A stretch of 64,000 nt of DNA from Diplonema japonicum (lineage: Eukaryota > Euglenozoa > Diplonemea > Diplonemida > Diplonemidae), in assembly GCA_964019335.1 (NCBI GenBank), contig OZ025708.1:62001-126000 (forward strand), given 5' to 3'. Below, in pieces: positions 8,764 through 18,639 of this stretch (the stretch's first letter is position 1; every line of letters begins with the position of its first letter). Both the position numbers and the translations under genes were made by a program. The notes beneath the pieces were generated by a model that worked only from the letters and a program-made list of their open reading frames with translations, was not told where the DNA came from and did not search any database.

Positions 8764-10383
8764 TCAATTATACTCGCTGTCATCAACCCCCTCCATCTGA
8801 AGGGGGATGGGGCTTCGGGGGGTCGCGCCTTGGGAGCCCCCCTCCGAAGATGATGGTGACAACCTCCCGACATAGGTGTCCATCTCCTCCTGCGCCTCCA
8901 CCCCACGCGCAGGGGCGAGCTGTTTCCTGGACTTTTGGACCTCCACCGACTTCCCTTGTCCGTCCGGGGTTCCCACCATCGTCCCCTCGCTCCCCTCCCT
9001 CTGCCTCTTGTTTGCCCCTTCCTCCTGTTTCACCCGCCTCATCCCCGCCGCGAAATCCCTGTGTCTTTTCCGCGCCTCCAAGACCCTCTGGTACTCCGCC
9101 ACGGGGACCACTTCCCCACCCTCCTCTTGCACCTTCACCAGGTGCAGGTTCCCTTCGGTGCCGTTCGCCATGTTGCTCGCGACTATCCTCCACCTGAACA
9201 CCTCGGGATCCACGTCGGGCTGGGTATTGAGAGTGTAGCTCACCCCCTCTTCCGCCCCCGTGGGGAAGATAGTCACCCTCCTGCCTCCAGGCCGGACCTC
9301 CTGTGCTTGCTCTATCCTCGCCACAAGGTCGTACAGCCTCCCCTCTCCCCCGTCCGACGTGGTGCACTCGTCGCGCAGCAGCTGGGAGTACTCTTCGCTC
9401 TCCTCCCCGCTGCACTCCTCCATCACTTGTTTCACCCTCTGGAGCCACTCCTGTGCGTCGAACTGGGTCTCCCCTTCCGCGACCACATCCCCGTGGTGCG
9501 TGGCGACGACGATGTACGGCCCCTTCGGGTCACGCAACTCCATCTCCGGAAGAATGGCTTGGCTTCCCTGTGCGTCCTCGGCTTCGACCCCGTCGGCTGT
9601 GTGTGTTTGGATTGTGCCTGTCGTGGTCTCTGCCTGCTGGTCCTTCCCCTCGGTGCGTTGGTTAGCTGTTTGATTGTTTTCTGTGCCATCCACCGCCCCC
9701 TGGTTCCGGGCCCCTCCTTCCTCTCCGCTCCTCACAGGGCCAGCTTTTGTGTTTTGGATTGTGCCGCTCCCTGTCTCCTCCTCTCCCATCTCCGCGTCCA
9801 CCCGCTCCGCCGCTGCTTTTGCTGCCGCTGACGCTGCTGCTACCACCGCCGCGGCCGCCAGGTTCGCGGTCCTCCTCTCTGCCTCCTCCTGGAACTTGTT
9901 CTCCGCCGCCTTCGCCGCGGCCAGAGCAGCCATCCCTGTCAGGTAGAACGCCGCCTCAGCTACCTCCTCCTCCGTTCCTGTAGCCGCAGCTTCCCGTTCC
10001 ATCGCCTCCTGATCCTCCCTCTCCCTCCTCTCCTCCTGGGAGTGCTGCTCCGCTTCCGAGTCCAGCTCCATCTTCTCCACCAGGACCTTCCCCTTCCTAA
10101 TGGCCGCCCTCGCCACGCCCTTGACCACGGCCGCCGACACTGCGGCCTTCATGTCGTTGAAGACCTCCACCCTGTGTCGTCGCGTCCTCTTCGCTGCTTC
10201 AGATGCCACCTCCTTCAAGAACTCCCTGGCCTGCCCTGCCAGACCCCCAAACGTTTCCACCGCAAAAGGGCGGAACTGCTTGTGGGCCTCCTTGCACGCT
10301 TCCATGTGCTTCTTGTTCTTCGCCTCCTGGGCCTTGTTCGCAGCGTAGCCAGCAGTTTTTGAGGCCTGTTCCAGGTTGCCCAT
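8764..10383 (-). CDS. Unknown Ala/Glu-rich protein (539 aa), possible retroelement ORF
   Basis: An uninterrupted ORF starting at ATG 10383, placed directly after leader repeat copy B. Residues about 1-110 are Ala/Lys-rich with a short distinctive stretch (FRPFAVETFGGLAGQAREFL) that reminds me of tail segments in some protist mobile-element proteins, though I cannot name the family. Residues 110-200 are Glu/Ala-rich, probably helical. A low-complexity Gly/Glu/Gln/Thr part follows, and then about 270-440 looks folded (GPYIVVATHHGDVV, VTIFPTGAEEGVSYTL, WRIVASNM). The C-terminus is polar and Ser-rich. No catalytic motif is visible. Direct repeats on both sides and surrounding LINEs make a non-autonomous mobile element likely. 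A host gene with a duplicated leader is the alternative. Confidence 0.55.
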   Translation of the reverse strand: MGNLEQASKTAGYAANKAQEAKNKKHMEACKEAHKQFRPFAVETFGGLAGQAREFLKEVASEAAKRTRRHRVEVFNDMKAAVSAAVVKGVARAAIRKGKVLVEKMELDSEAEQHSQEERREREDQEAMEREAAATGTEEEVAEAAFYLTGMAALAAAKAAENKFQEEAERRTANLAAAAVVAAASAAAKAAAERVDAEMGEEETGSGTIQNTKAGPVRSGEEGGARNQGAVDGTENNQTANQRTEGKDQQAETTTGTIQTHTADGVEAEDAQGSQAILPEMELRDPKGPYIVVATHHGDVVAEGETQFDAQEWLQRVKQVMEECSGEESEEYSQLLRDECTTSDGGEGRLYDLVARIEQAQEVRPGGRRVTIFPTGAEEGVSYTLNTQPDVDPEVFRWRIVASNMANGTEGNLHLVKVQEEGGEVVPVAEYQRVLEARKRHRDFAAGMRRVKQEEGANKRQREGSEGTMVGTPDGQGKSVEVQKSRKQLAPARGVEAQEEMDTYVGRLSPSSSEGGSQGATPRSPIPLQMEGVDDSEYN

Positions 10384-10392
10384 TTTTTTTTT

Positions 10393-10640
10393 GGTCAAAT
10401 AACAATGGACCCACCCGTGCGAAACTAGGGGGAAGAAACTAAAGGGAGGAGGATATCGGGGTGCACGGCGGAGTGAACAAGGGACGGGAAAGGCTTTTTT
10501 TATTTACTTTCATTTCTTTCTCGTTCTCTGGGAACCACGGAGAGGTAGGGGGGAAAAGAGGTGAAAAGAAGTTCAAGAAAGTTGGGGGGAAGGAGGTCGA
10601 AACTTGAGGGGAAGAGATGGAGGGGGAAAAAGGAGGAAAA
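10393..10640 (-). repeat. About 250-base direct repeat, copy B (leader of the 539-aa ORF)
   Basis: Partner of 7921-8170 in the same orientation. On the minus strand it ends about ten bases before the ATG at 10383, separated by an A run, so it would form the 5' leader or promoter region of that ORF. Confidence 0.7.
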
Positions 10641-11159
10641 AGAAAATTAAAAAGAAAGAAATAAAAAAGTTTTCTTTTTCTTAAACCACCCTCGGAATAG
10701 GTTCTTTTCTTTCTTTTTTTTTTTTTAATAATAATAATAATATTTGTTCCACTGCCAGTGGGGGAGACAAAAGGTGGAGGGAAGATAAAGAGGTTTGAAA
10801 CATCAAAAGTCTGTGTTGCACAGGGTGACATAATTGTGCCTGGCAAATCACAGGGTGAAGCAAGACGGTATTCAGTAAGGGGTGTGTGTGTATACTTCCT
10901 TTCAGATATTCCATTGTTCCATTCTTTCTTGGTCAAAATCTTCTCCTTTTGTATCGCCTATGGCGCAGTCAGTCTGCCTCTTGGCCCCCTAGTATATTCC
11001 TTCGACTGTCCTGCCCATGGCCACCTTTTTTCCTTTCCCCTGGTAGCGCATCCCCCTCAATAGGAAGGATCGTCTTAAGGATTTCGGGGCGACTCTTGCC
11101 TTCGACCGGCCCCGAGCCGTCCCCATGCCGGTTTTTGTTTGTCGTTGGGGCTTGAATAG

Positions 11160-11556
11160 TTTTTCTTTCTTTCTGTTGTTTATTTATATAGTTTTTATTT
11201 TTTTATTTTTTTATTTTTTTTTTTTTCTTTTCAATACACTGTACCGTCTTAAAAGGAGGGAGGGGTTTTTTGGCAGGGAACGATAATACACTAGGGGAGG
11301 GGAGTGAAGGGAGGATTGTTCGAAGCACTATTTATTCCTTTTTTTTTTCTTTTTTCTTTTTTTTTTTTTTTCTCATTCATTTCATTTCTTTTCTTTTTTT
11401 CCCTTACTCAACACCTTACTTGTCTCGCTCATGAGCCTAATGCTTTTAATAGAGGAAACTCTACCATCCCACGTAAAATAAGATTTATCTTTCAAAAAAT
11501 GTTTTTTTTTTTTAAAAATGTTTTAAAAATGTCTTAATTTATCTCATGGTCACCCC
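11160..11556. other. F3 3' UTR, T-rich part
   Basis: T runs and homopolymers between the F3 ORF2 end and the conserved untranslated motif. It contains no ORF worth calling. Confidence 0.5.
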
Positions 11557-11890
11557 CTACAGCAAGCCAATCTCTTTCAAGAAAGACTCAACTCTAGGGG
11601 ATTCATCGGTCAGGAGTTCGGTGACGGAGTGCGAACCCAGGTGCCTCGCCCTCTCCACCTCGGTCCCCCTGCACTCAATCAGAAGATGCGTGAGGTTTTG
11701 CACCTCTCCACAGAAAGTGCATTTCACGTCCACCTCCCTCGCCCCTTCGCGAATTGACCCCACACCCGATCCCGGAACATCCTTACCTGAACTCCGACCC
11801 ACCGGATCCTGTCGACATGTATAAGCCAGGGGAGGTTTGCGAGCCGGAAGCGCCGAGCAAAGACGATGGGTGGGAAGAGCATCACTTGGT
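11557..11890 (-). pseudogene. F3 ORF2 C-terminal remnant
   Basis: The last 80 or so residues include a zinc knuckle (CTFCGEVQNLTHLLIEC, CX2CX7HX4C) and end ESFLKEIGLL. This parallels F2, which has CHLC...HLLKEC and ends VQFLEQRGLL. Coding similarity seems to continue upstream in another frame (FARRFRLANLPW...), so at least one frameshift lies near 11740. The endonuclease and reverse transcriptase are missing. It is a dead fragment. Confidence 0.65.
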
Positions 11891-11946
11891 GGGGGGTCTG
11901 CGACACATTAAAAACAAATTTAAAAAAAAAAAAAAAAATTACAAAA

Positions 11947-13261
11947 ATGGACCAGACCAACGCGGACGCCTCCACGAGGCCCCCACTGGACAGCTTGCAG
12001 ATGCAAGTCGACGAAGCAGCCGCGGAGGAGGTTCCAGAGATAAATCTGGACCTCGAGAAGAAGGAGGAGAAGGAAGAAGGGAAGGGGCGTCCAGGGAACT
12101 GGGTCATGGGCCCCTTGCCGAAGAAGGTCGACGGGGAGGGAGCGGCAGAGATTCTCGCCGCAACGATAGCAGGAGAGACGGAAAAGGCCGTCATCCTAAA
12201 AACGGCAAATGCCGTCTTTTTACTTTTCTCCGCCGCCACCCCACCAAAACACACCCAAACGAAGGTGAACGGCCAGATAGCGACGCTACTACCTGCCGTC
12301 AAGGTGGTGGACCCCCTCGAGGCAAGAGAGGAAAAAAAGTGGAAAGGGAAGGGCGGAAAGAAAACAAAAAAAAGCCGCCTCAACAGGTACTCGGTAGATG
12401 GATTCTTAGCCCACTACGGGGAAAAGACGGGGTGGAGCCTCTACAAGGAGGCTGTCGAGGACTGGAAACAGAGAAGGGCTCCACCTCCTCCTTCCGCCCT
12501 AAAGTCGAGAGATCCTCAACAACAGCAGAGCCCAGAACACTTAAAGGTTCTGGAAGAGCTACGGGGACAGCAGCAGGTGCTGCAACAACAACTGCAGATG
12601 CAACAGCAACAGCTGCAGCTCCAACACCAGCACCAACAGCAACAACCTCCGGACCAAGACAAAATCCTGGAAATACTGAAGGGGCAGCAGCTACAACACC
12701 AGCAGCAGCAGCAACAACACCAGGAGCAGGTGCAACAATTCCAGCAGCAGCTACAAAAACAACAACAACAACACCAGGAGCAGGTGCAGCAATTCCAACA
12801 ACAGCTGCAGAATCAGCAGCAGCAGCTACAAAAACAGCAGCAGCAACATCAGGAACAGCTACAGCAACAGCAAGTAGCACACCAGGAGACGGTGAAGGGT
12901 CTCCTGGAGCTGGTAAAACAAAGCCAGCAGCAGCTGAAAAAGGACACCTCGGTGATCCAAAAGACACTGCACCAGTTATCACTGGGAAAAAAAAAAAAAA
13001 ACCGCCACAGACCCCGACCAGCCCACGGTAGCCCTGCAGGACCACCCCCTCTCTCTTACGGAGTCGGAGACCGAGCAGGAGGAAACCCCATTAGGGGCGA
13101 GAAGGAGGAGGGTGCCCGAGATGCTAGAGCATCAATCGTCGAGGGAGACCCCCTACAAAACGCCGGAGGGCAGGGGTTCGGCAGGTACTGCCGAAAAGAC
13201 AATCATGTCTACGAACGGGAGGAAGAAAGGCGGGAAAGGTTCCAAAGGTGTAAAGAAATAG
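11947..13261 (+). pseudogene. F2 ORF1 (copy a), frameshifted
   Basis: It starts at an ATG matching copy b (MDQTNADASTRPPLDSLQ against MDQQTSADASTRPPLDSLQ). The N-terminal 170 residues align with copy b (GNWVMGPLPK, a value-rich fold, then RYSVDGFLAHYG). After that comes a very Gln-rich coiled-coil region encoded by CAG/CAA runs, where copy b has a normal Glu/Gln/Arg coiled coil. At the A14 run about 12987-13000 the frame must change by one for the tail (LTESETEQEETPLGARRRR...GKGSKGVKK, stop 13259) to match copy b. The likely role is LINE RNP formation, by analogy with other LINE ORF1 proteins. Confidence 0.75.
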
Positions 13262-13353
13262 TGTTAGTAATAAACAAAAAAAAAAAGAAAGTGTTTTCCC
13301 TTCCCTTTACAAATTCACAAAGCCCCACCCCCCCATTACGTCATACCCCATAA

Positions 13354-13600
13354 AAAAAAAATAAAAAAAATAAAAAAAAATAAAAAAACAACATAAAAAA
13401 AAAAATTAAAAAAAAAAAACAAACAAAAAAAAAAAAAAAAACATAAAGAACATAAACGAGCTAAAAAAAAAAAAAAAACAACATCAAAAAAAAAAAAGAA
13501 AAACCAAAAGAAAAAAAGTTGTCAAAAGAAAAAAGGAGGACAACAACAACAACAACAACAAGAGGTCTGCAGAACAACACAAGCACTTTGCACAAGAGAA
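13354..13600. other. A-rich spacer between F2 ORF1 and ORF2 (copy a)
   Basis: Long A runs broken by single T or C, ending in a CAA repeat (13540-13560). The equivalent spacer of copy b (21530-21790) has A runs ending in a CGA repeat. I see no coding signal. Confidence 0.6.
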
Positions 13601-13605
13601 GTATG

Positions 13606-13757
13606 TACGACTTGGCTACTTCCCGCGGTCGAATCCTGGCCGGCCCCAACCGAGGGTGTCCACGGGGGACAAGGCGTTAGTGGTGGCGACGAGAGGTCTG
13701 TTAGGGCCGGCCCCCCCCAAGTCGTACAACCCTATCTTCGAAGACCTGAAGGTAGGG
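13606..13757 (+). ncRNA. Predicted structured RNA block before F2 ORF2 (copy a)
   Basis: Hand folding shows an outer stem of ten pairs (TACGACTTGG 13606-13615 with CCAAGTCGTA 13717-13726), a possible inner stem of nine pairs (13638-13646 with 13704-13712, GC-rich), and a small hairpin TGTCC/GGACA (13657-13671). A separate ten-pair hairpin follows (13730-13739 with 13748-13757, one G-T pair). The same stems exist in copy b while loops differ. The role is unknown: ribosome entry, a self-cleaving ribozyme or an RNA-binding site are all possible. Confidence 0.55.
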
Positions 13758-13813
13758 GTGACCACATAGGCAGTGCGTTGTTCTTGCAGTACCGACCTTC
13801 GACGGCCGCTTCA

Positions 13814-16800
13814 ATGAGGAAGAGAAGATCCGGACCACATGGGATGGATATCTTGAGATGCGGCGACGTCGAACAAAACCCGGGGCCAGCCGTTGGTGGG
13901 GTGAGGAACGGGTGGCTCAAGATAGTCTCACTCAACGTAAGGTCCCTCAGAGCTAGGAAGGCCGAAATAGAGAGGGCTATCGATGAAATGGCGCCGGACA
14001 TCCTGTGTCTCCAAGAGACACACCTTACATCAGACGATGACATGCATGGATGGTTCGACGGGTACAAAGCCTTTCGGAGGGACAGGACGAGGCCGAGAAG
14101 AAGAGGATTCCCCATTAAGGGCGGCGGCTTGTTGACACTCGTGAAGGAAGGCATCAGCGCCAGCAGGGTTTCAGCGAAGGAGAGCAGGGACGTGACAGAG
14201 AGGCTGGACGTGAAGATCTACCCACCGGGACAGAAAGAGATTCTCCTAGTGAACATTTACCTCCCACCGACATCACCGTCAGATCCCAGCGATGACAGAC
14301 CTGCCATCGACTCATACTTCAACCCGTACTCACTTCCTACTGGAGACAATACCCTGATCATGGGGGACTTCAACGCCCATCACCCACTGTGGGATGGAAG
14401 GAAGAAAAAAGAAGACCCTATAGGAAGCAAAATCGCAGCGTGGATGGTCGATAAAGGGATGAGACCCTGGAACGACAGATATAAGCCCACGCTCCTTAAC
14501 ACAAGAGGGACACTATCCTCGCCAGACTTGGTTATAAGCGGACCTGACATGGAATCTACATCCTGGACAACCCTAGAGTCATGGGGTTCCGACCACATTC
14601 CCATGTCCACCGAAATCAGAACCAAGTTTGAAGTCAAGACGACAGAAAGGAGATTCTGCTTCAAAAAAGCGGATTGGGCTGGCTTCAGGGATTATCTTGA
14701 GCACGCCCTAAGGCACCTGCAGAGAACAGGTGACCCCGTGAAATTGAACAAACAGTTCACGAACGCGATCAAAGAAGCCGCCAGGCTCTTCATACCGAGA
14801 GGTGGAGCAAGAGGTGGGAAAGCGTGGTGGACAGAAGAACTAACGCAGTTAGTTGCTCAGCGGAACGCTCTGAAAAAGGAGATAATGTCAGACATTGGCA
14901 TCCCCTCGACTGAACAGTGCGAAAGACTCGGAGAAATCAGCCGACAAGTGCAGGAACAAATCGTCGTAGGAAAGAAAAGAGCGTGGGCTGAGTACACGAA
15001 GGAATTGTCACAGAAGAAAGACCTGGGGCATGCTTTCAGGACGATAAAGACGCTCGATGGTAGGAAGGGCAAAGAACCTGTGGCGCCGCTGATGGCTGGT
15101 GAAAGATTACACACCACAGCGACAGAGAAGGCAGACGCACTGGTGGACCACTACGCGGAGGCATTTGCACCGCAACTGAACAAGGACACCAAGAGAATGC
15201 TGGAAAGAGTAGAACGACTAACCAAGGAAAACGGTGGTCGGAATAACAGGACCGAGTGCCCCGATATAAGCATCGACGAATTGAAGTACGCACTGAGGCA
15301 ACTTAAAAAGGGGAAGTCCCCAGGCCCTGACGGTGTGTACAACGAGATGTTAAAGCACCTCGGGGAAACGGCCCTGGACGCGATGCTACATCTCTTCAAT
15401 ATGTCGTGGGAGAAGGGTGTAGTTCCGTCGGATTGGAAATACACACACATCGTCCCGCTCTTCAAAGGCAAAGGAAAGCTGAAGAGCGAACCGGCATCGT
15501 ACAGGCCGATCTCATTAACCTCGGGAATTTCAAAGACAATGGAGAGGATAGTGAAGATCAGGATCGACTACCACCAAGACGTGGGCGATGTAAAGAAGGT
15601 TCACAAAATGCAGTCAGGTTTCAGGAAGGGGCGTTCCACTGAAGAGAACGTCTTGCAGGTTACAACGAAACTAGATCGCATCAGAGGAGACGAGTTCTGC
15701 GGGGGTCTCCTGCTCTTTGACCTGAAAGGGGCTTTTGATACAGTCTGGCATAAAGGCCTGAACGCAAAGCTGAGATACAGCAAGTACCCGCAGAGGATAA
15801 CGAACTGGGTGCTGCCTTCCTGGACCAAAGGGTTGCAGCCGTCAAGGTGGACGGCAAGATAGGGAAACAAAGGCAGATAAAAGGAGGGGTTCCACAGGGG
15901 ACGATCCTGGCTCCGACCCTCTTCTCATTATATATGGACGACCTGTCAGCGATTTTCGCAAAGGAGGGAATTGACGCTGTGATGTACGCAGACGACATCG
16001 CGGTGGTGGTTCATGAGAAAGATGTTGAGAAACTGAACGAGAAGCTGTCGAGGGTCCTGAGGATCGTGGAGACTTGGTGTTCCTGGAACTCGATGGTGAT
16101 ATCAAAAGACAAGACAGAGTTCTTGCCAGTAGCGGGCATCTCATATCCCCAAAGGACCCTAAAAGGGAAGATATCGGCAACCTTTGCGGGGGGGGAAGAG
16201 CTCAGGGTAGTTGAAAAAACAAAGCTGCTCGGAGTCACGTTTGAGGAAGACATGTTTTTCGCCGCACATACGGCAGACGTCTTGAGAAGGGCGGAAAGCA
16301 GAGTCAGGCTACTGAGAAGACTGGCAGGGACGAAGTGGGGTTGCAAGAAAGTGGTAATGAGGGCACTCTACCTCACGTACGTACAGCCAGTTTTCCGTTA
16401 CTGTCTGGGGGCGTACGGACCTTTCGTGATAGGCGGGAGGGGCACGTACCACGAAGGAATCCAGAAGCTGCAGTACCGGGCAGCTTTAACGATCACAGGA
16501 TGTGTAGCGACATCAGAGACATTCGCTACACTAAACGAGGCTGGCTTGTGGACACTCGATGCGCTGATCGAACACGACAGTTTACTGCTGTACGAGTCCA
16601 TCATTAGGAAGGAGAACACAGCTGCCTTTCAAGCTACACAACCCCTGAAGGATCTGACCAGATACGAGGTACTGTTCCCGAAGAAAACATGGTCAGATCG
16701 ACAAAGGGAAGCAGCCAGGGCCTACAAGCTCCCAGAGAGAGCGGCAACACCATTCTCAGGTTATGCCTTTGAGAAGAAGTACAGAGTTACACCTTGGCAG

Positions 16801-17772
16801 AGATTCGAGGGTAAACTGATACTGGCCCCCTTCCTCGACATACATGTGAAGAGATCGGACACCAGTGAAGTCAGAAGGAAAGCAACAGAGGACACTCTGA
16901 ACCGGCTTATCGAGAAGCACGGAAAAGCCTTCTGCATGATCTTCACAGACGGGTCATTGAAGGACGGCAGGAACGGAGGAGCTGCTGCGATACTGTTGCG
17001 AGGGGAGAGAAAAGCTTCGTATGGGGTCAGCGGTGGATCCTATACGTCATCCTACAGGTGCGAGCAAAGGGCCATAGAGCTGGGGCTGCACCTCGCGACA
17101 AACCTCTCGAAGAGAGTGGGCACGAGCCAAGAGATGGTCCTTATTTGCACTGATTCGCAGTCGGTAATAAGGAGGATGTGCCAGGGGCACCTGTCCGCTG
17201 TCTCTGCAGACGAGTACAAACTGTGGCACGAGGTAGCGGGACTTGTAAAGAGAGGCCACAAAGTGGTCATACAGTACGTACCAAGTCACTGCGGATTCAA
17301 ATGGAACGAGATGGCGGACAAGAAGGCGAAGGAGACCTGCCGGGCAGTTGCCCACGAACAGAAGACCAGCATAGACATCGTGAAGTCACTGGTGAGAAAA
17401 AAGGTACTGGCGAGCCACCTCCTCTTCTGGAAAAAAACGGGTGTCAAGGAGACATACCGAGAGCTTTTCGCAGGGAATTTCGAGAAGTTTGAAGAGCTAA
17501 ACAGGGAACAAGAAGTTGCGATCATGAGGCTGAGAGTGGGGAAGAGCCCCCTCATAAGCGGGTATCTACTCAATCCCCCGGCCGATGTGGTCACATGCCA
17601 CCTTTGTTCGATGCCTCAGACGCTGAGCCACCTCCTGAAAGAATGCCAGGACGATGGTAGAGCTGACCAGAGAAGTCAGATCTTCGGTTCCTCCCTTCCT
17701 TCGCTCAAGGCCCTACTGTCAACTGACGCCGGGAAAACCGTACAATTCCTGGAACAGCGGGGCCTGTTGTGA
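13814..17772 (+). pseudogene. F2 ORF2 polyprotein (copy a), one frameshift
   Basis: The start is the ATG conserved with copy b (MRK...). Residues 16-25 are CGDVEQNPGP, a canonical 2A-like motif. The APE endonuclease shows VSLNVRSLR, LQETHL, GDFNAHHPLWD and GSDHIPM; the reverse transcriptase SYRPISLT, SGFRKGRSTEENV, LFDLKGAFD, GVPQGTILAP and MYADDIAVV; RNase H FTDGS, CTDSQS and PSHCG...NEMADKKA. A zinc knuckle reads CX2CX7HX4C. Near 15810 one base is missing (AACTGGGTGCTGCC, where the nearly identical fragment 47587-48912 has AACTGGGTCGCTGCC), which splits the frame between the palm motifs. Otherwise the catalytic residues are intact. Confidence 0.88.
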
Positions 17773-18635
17773 CCGACCGTGAGATATAATCCCCTTTATA
17801 AATTATATTATAAACTAAACTTTACTTATATACTTTTCTCTCAAATTATCCTGAGTTTGAAGCTGTACTGTTGTTATACGACTTCAGACAGCAATTGTTT
17901 CTAACTCAATCTCTCGACTCTGGCTTCACTCCTATCCTTTCTTTTCACCTCCCTCCCCAGTGTCTTCCCTTATTTTCCATTACCAGGCCCCTGACCCCCG
18001 CCCCCAGTGTTATTCAAAATTTTCACTCACCTTTCATATAGAAAGAAAAAAGAAAAAAAAAAAGAAAAAAAGAAGGACAGATGATTCAAGCTTCGGTGTA
18101 CACGATCGAGCTTGATTTGAATTCCTTTATTTTTGAGAAAAAAAAAAAAAAAGAAAAAAAAAAAAAAAGAAGAATATATATAAAAAAAAAAAAAAAAACT
18201 GTAGAACGAAACTTAATTGAATTGAATTTATTGGCTCCCGAAAGCCCAACAAGTCCAGCAGACGGTGGAGTTTCACAGTCAGCTGGTTAATTTTTCACAA
18301 TTGAAACTCCTCCAAAGTTCTTAAAATCTGGGAGGTCGTCTCTTGTTACTAGAGGCGGCTAATGCCTCGAGACCCAGGTGCTGCCTGGTGGGTGGGATCG
18401 GTTTTATTTTATTATGAAAAGAGCGTGGTGAGGGGGTCCAAGTAATTTACAACAGGGAGCAGCGGACCAGGACCCCTCGACCAATGGCTCAGTAACAGAG
18501 ACTGCTTTTCACGAATCACTTTCAAACACCTCTCTTGGTTTGAAGTGATGTCCCATTCCCTTTGGTTTTCTCTACTCCCCTTCGATCCTCCCGCCTGGTA
18601 GTGGAATATTTATTATTATTATTATTAAAAAAAAA
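17773..18635 (+). other. F2 3' UTR (copy a)
   Basis: About 860 bases ending GGTAGTGGAATATTT, an ATT repeat and nine A. From about 17878 onward it is nearly identical to 26050-26803 of copy b, far more so than the two ORF2 genes are to each other. No ORF is present. A-rich stretches lie at 18040-18200. Confidence 0.75.
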
Positions 18636-18639
18636 TCTA

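Larger units (their letters stand above)
10715..11890 (-). mobile_element. F3 LINE, 5'-truncated copy
   Basis: A minus-strand element fragment. It starts inside an ORF2 C-terminus (11557-11890), continues through an untranslated region containing GTCTTAAGGATTTCGGGGCG (seen as written on the plus strand, about 11070-11090), and ends in GGCAGTGGAACAAAT, an ATT repeat and an A run. The untranslated motif and tail recur at 49262-49860, which defines the family. The ORF end resembles F2, and F2 also has an ATT tail, so F3 is probably a sister family of F2. Confidence 0.7.
11888..18635 (+). mobile_element. F2 LINE copy a, long but damaged
   Basis: A non-LTR retrotransposon: 5' leader with GGTGGGGGGTCTG shared with copy b, ORF1 11947-13261, A-rich spacer with a structured block (13606-13757), ORF2 13814-17772, and an 860-base 3' UTR ending in ATT repeats and nine A. 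ORF1 has a frameshift in an A14 run and ORF2 a one-base deletion near 15810, so this copy cannot make full proteins. It is followed directly by TCTAT and a truncated F1 copy. Confidence 0.88.

Noticed and set aside
8616-9831. Plus-strand ORFs rich in Pro/Ser/Phe around 8.6-9.8 kb
   Set aside because: They are shadows of the minus-strand 539-residue ORF and of a long T run, and have no independent features.
7921-10640. Calling the 250-base direct repeats LTRs
   Set aside because: I could not see TG...CA ends, a primer-binding site, a polypurine tract or any pol domain, so they are described only as direct repeats.
11754-13031. Plus-strand ORF rich in Thr/Ala overlapping F2 ORF1
   Set aside because: It is another frame of the CAG/CAA repeats. 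The frame aligned with copy b is the Gln-rich one.
13606-13726. A degenerate tRNA or HDV-like ribozyme in the F2 inter-ORF block
   Set aside because: It contains a T-loop-like GGTCGAATCC in copy a only, and no complete cloverleaf or HDV pseudoknot could be drawn, so I report only the stems that are conserved in both copies.
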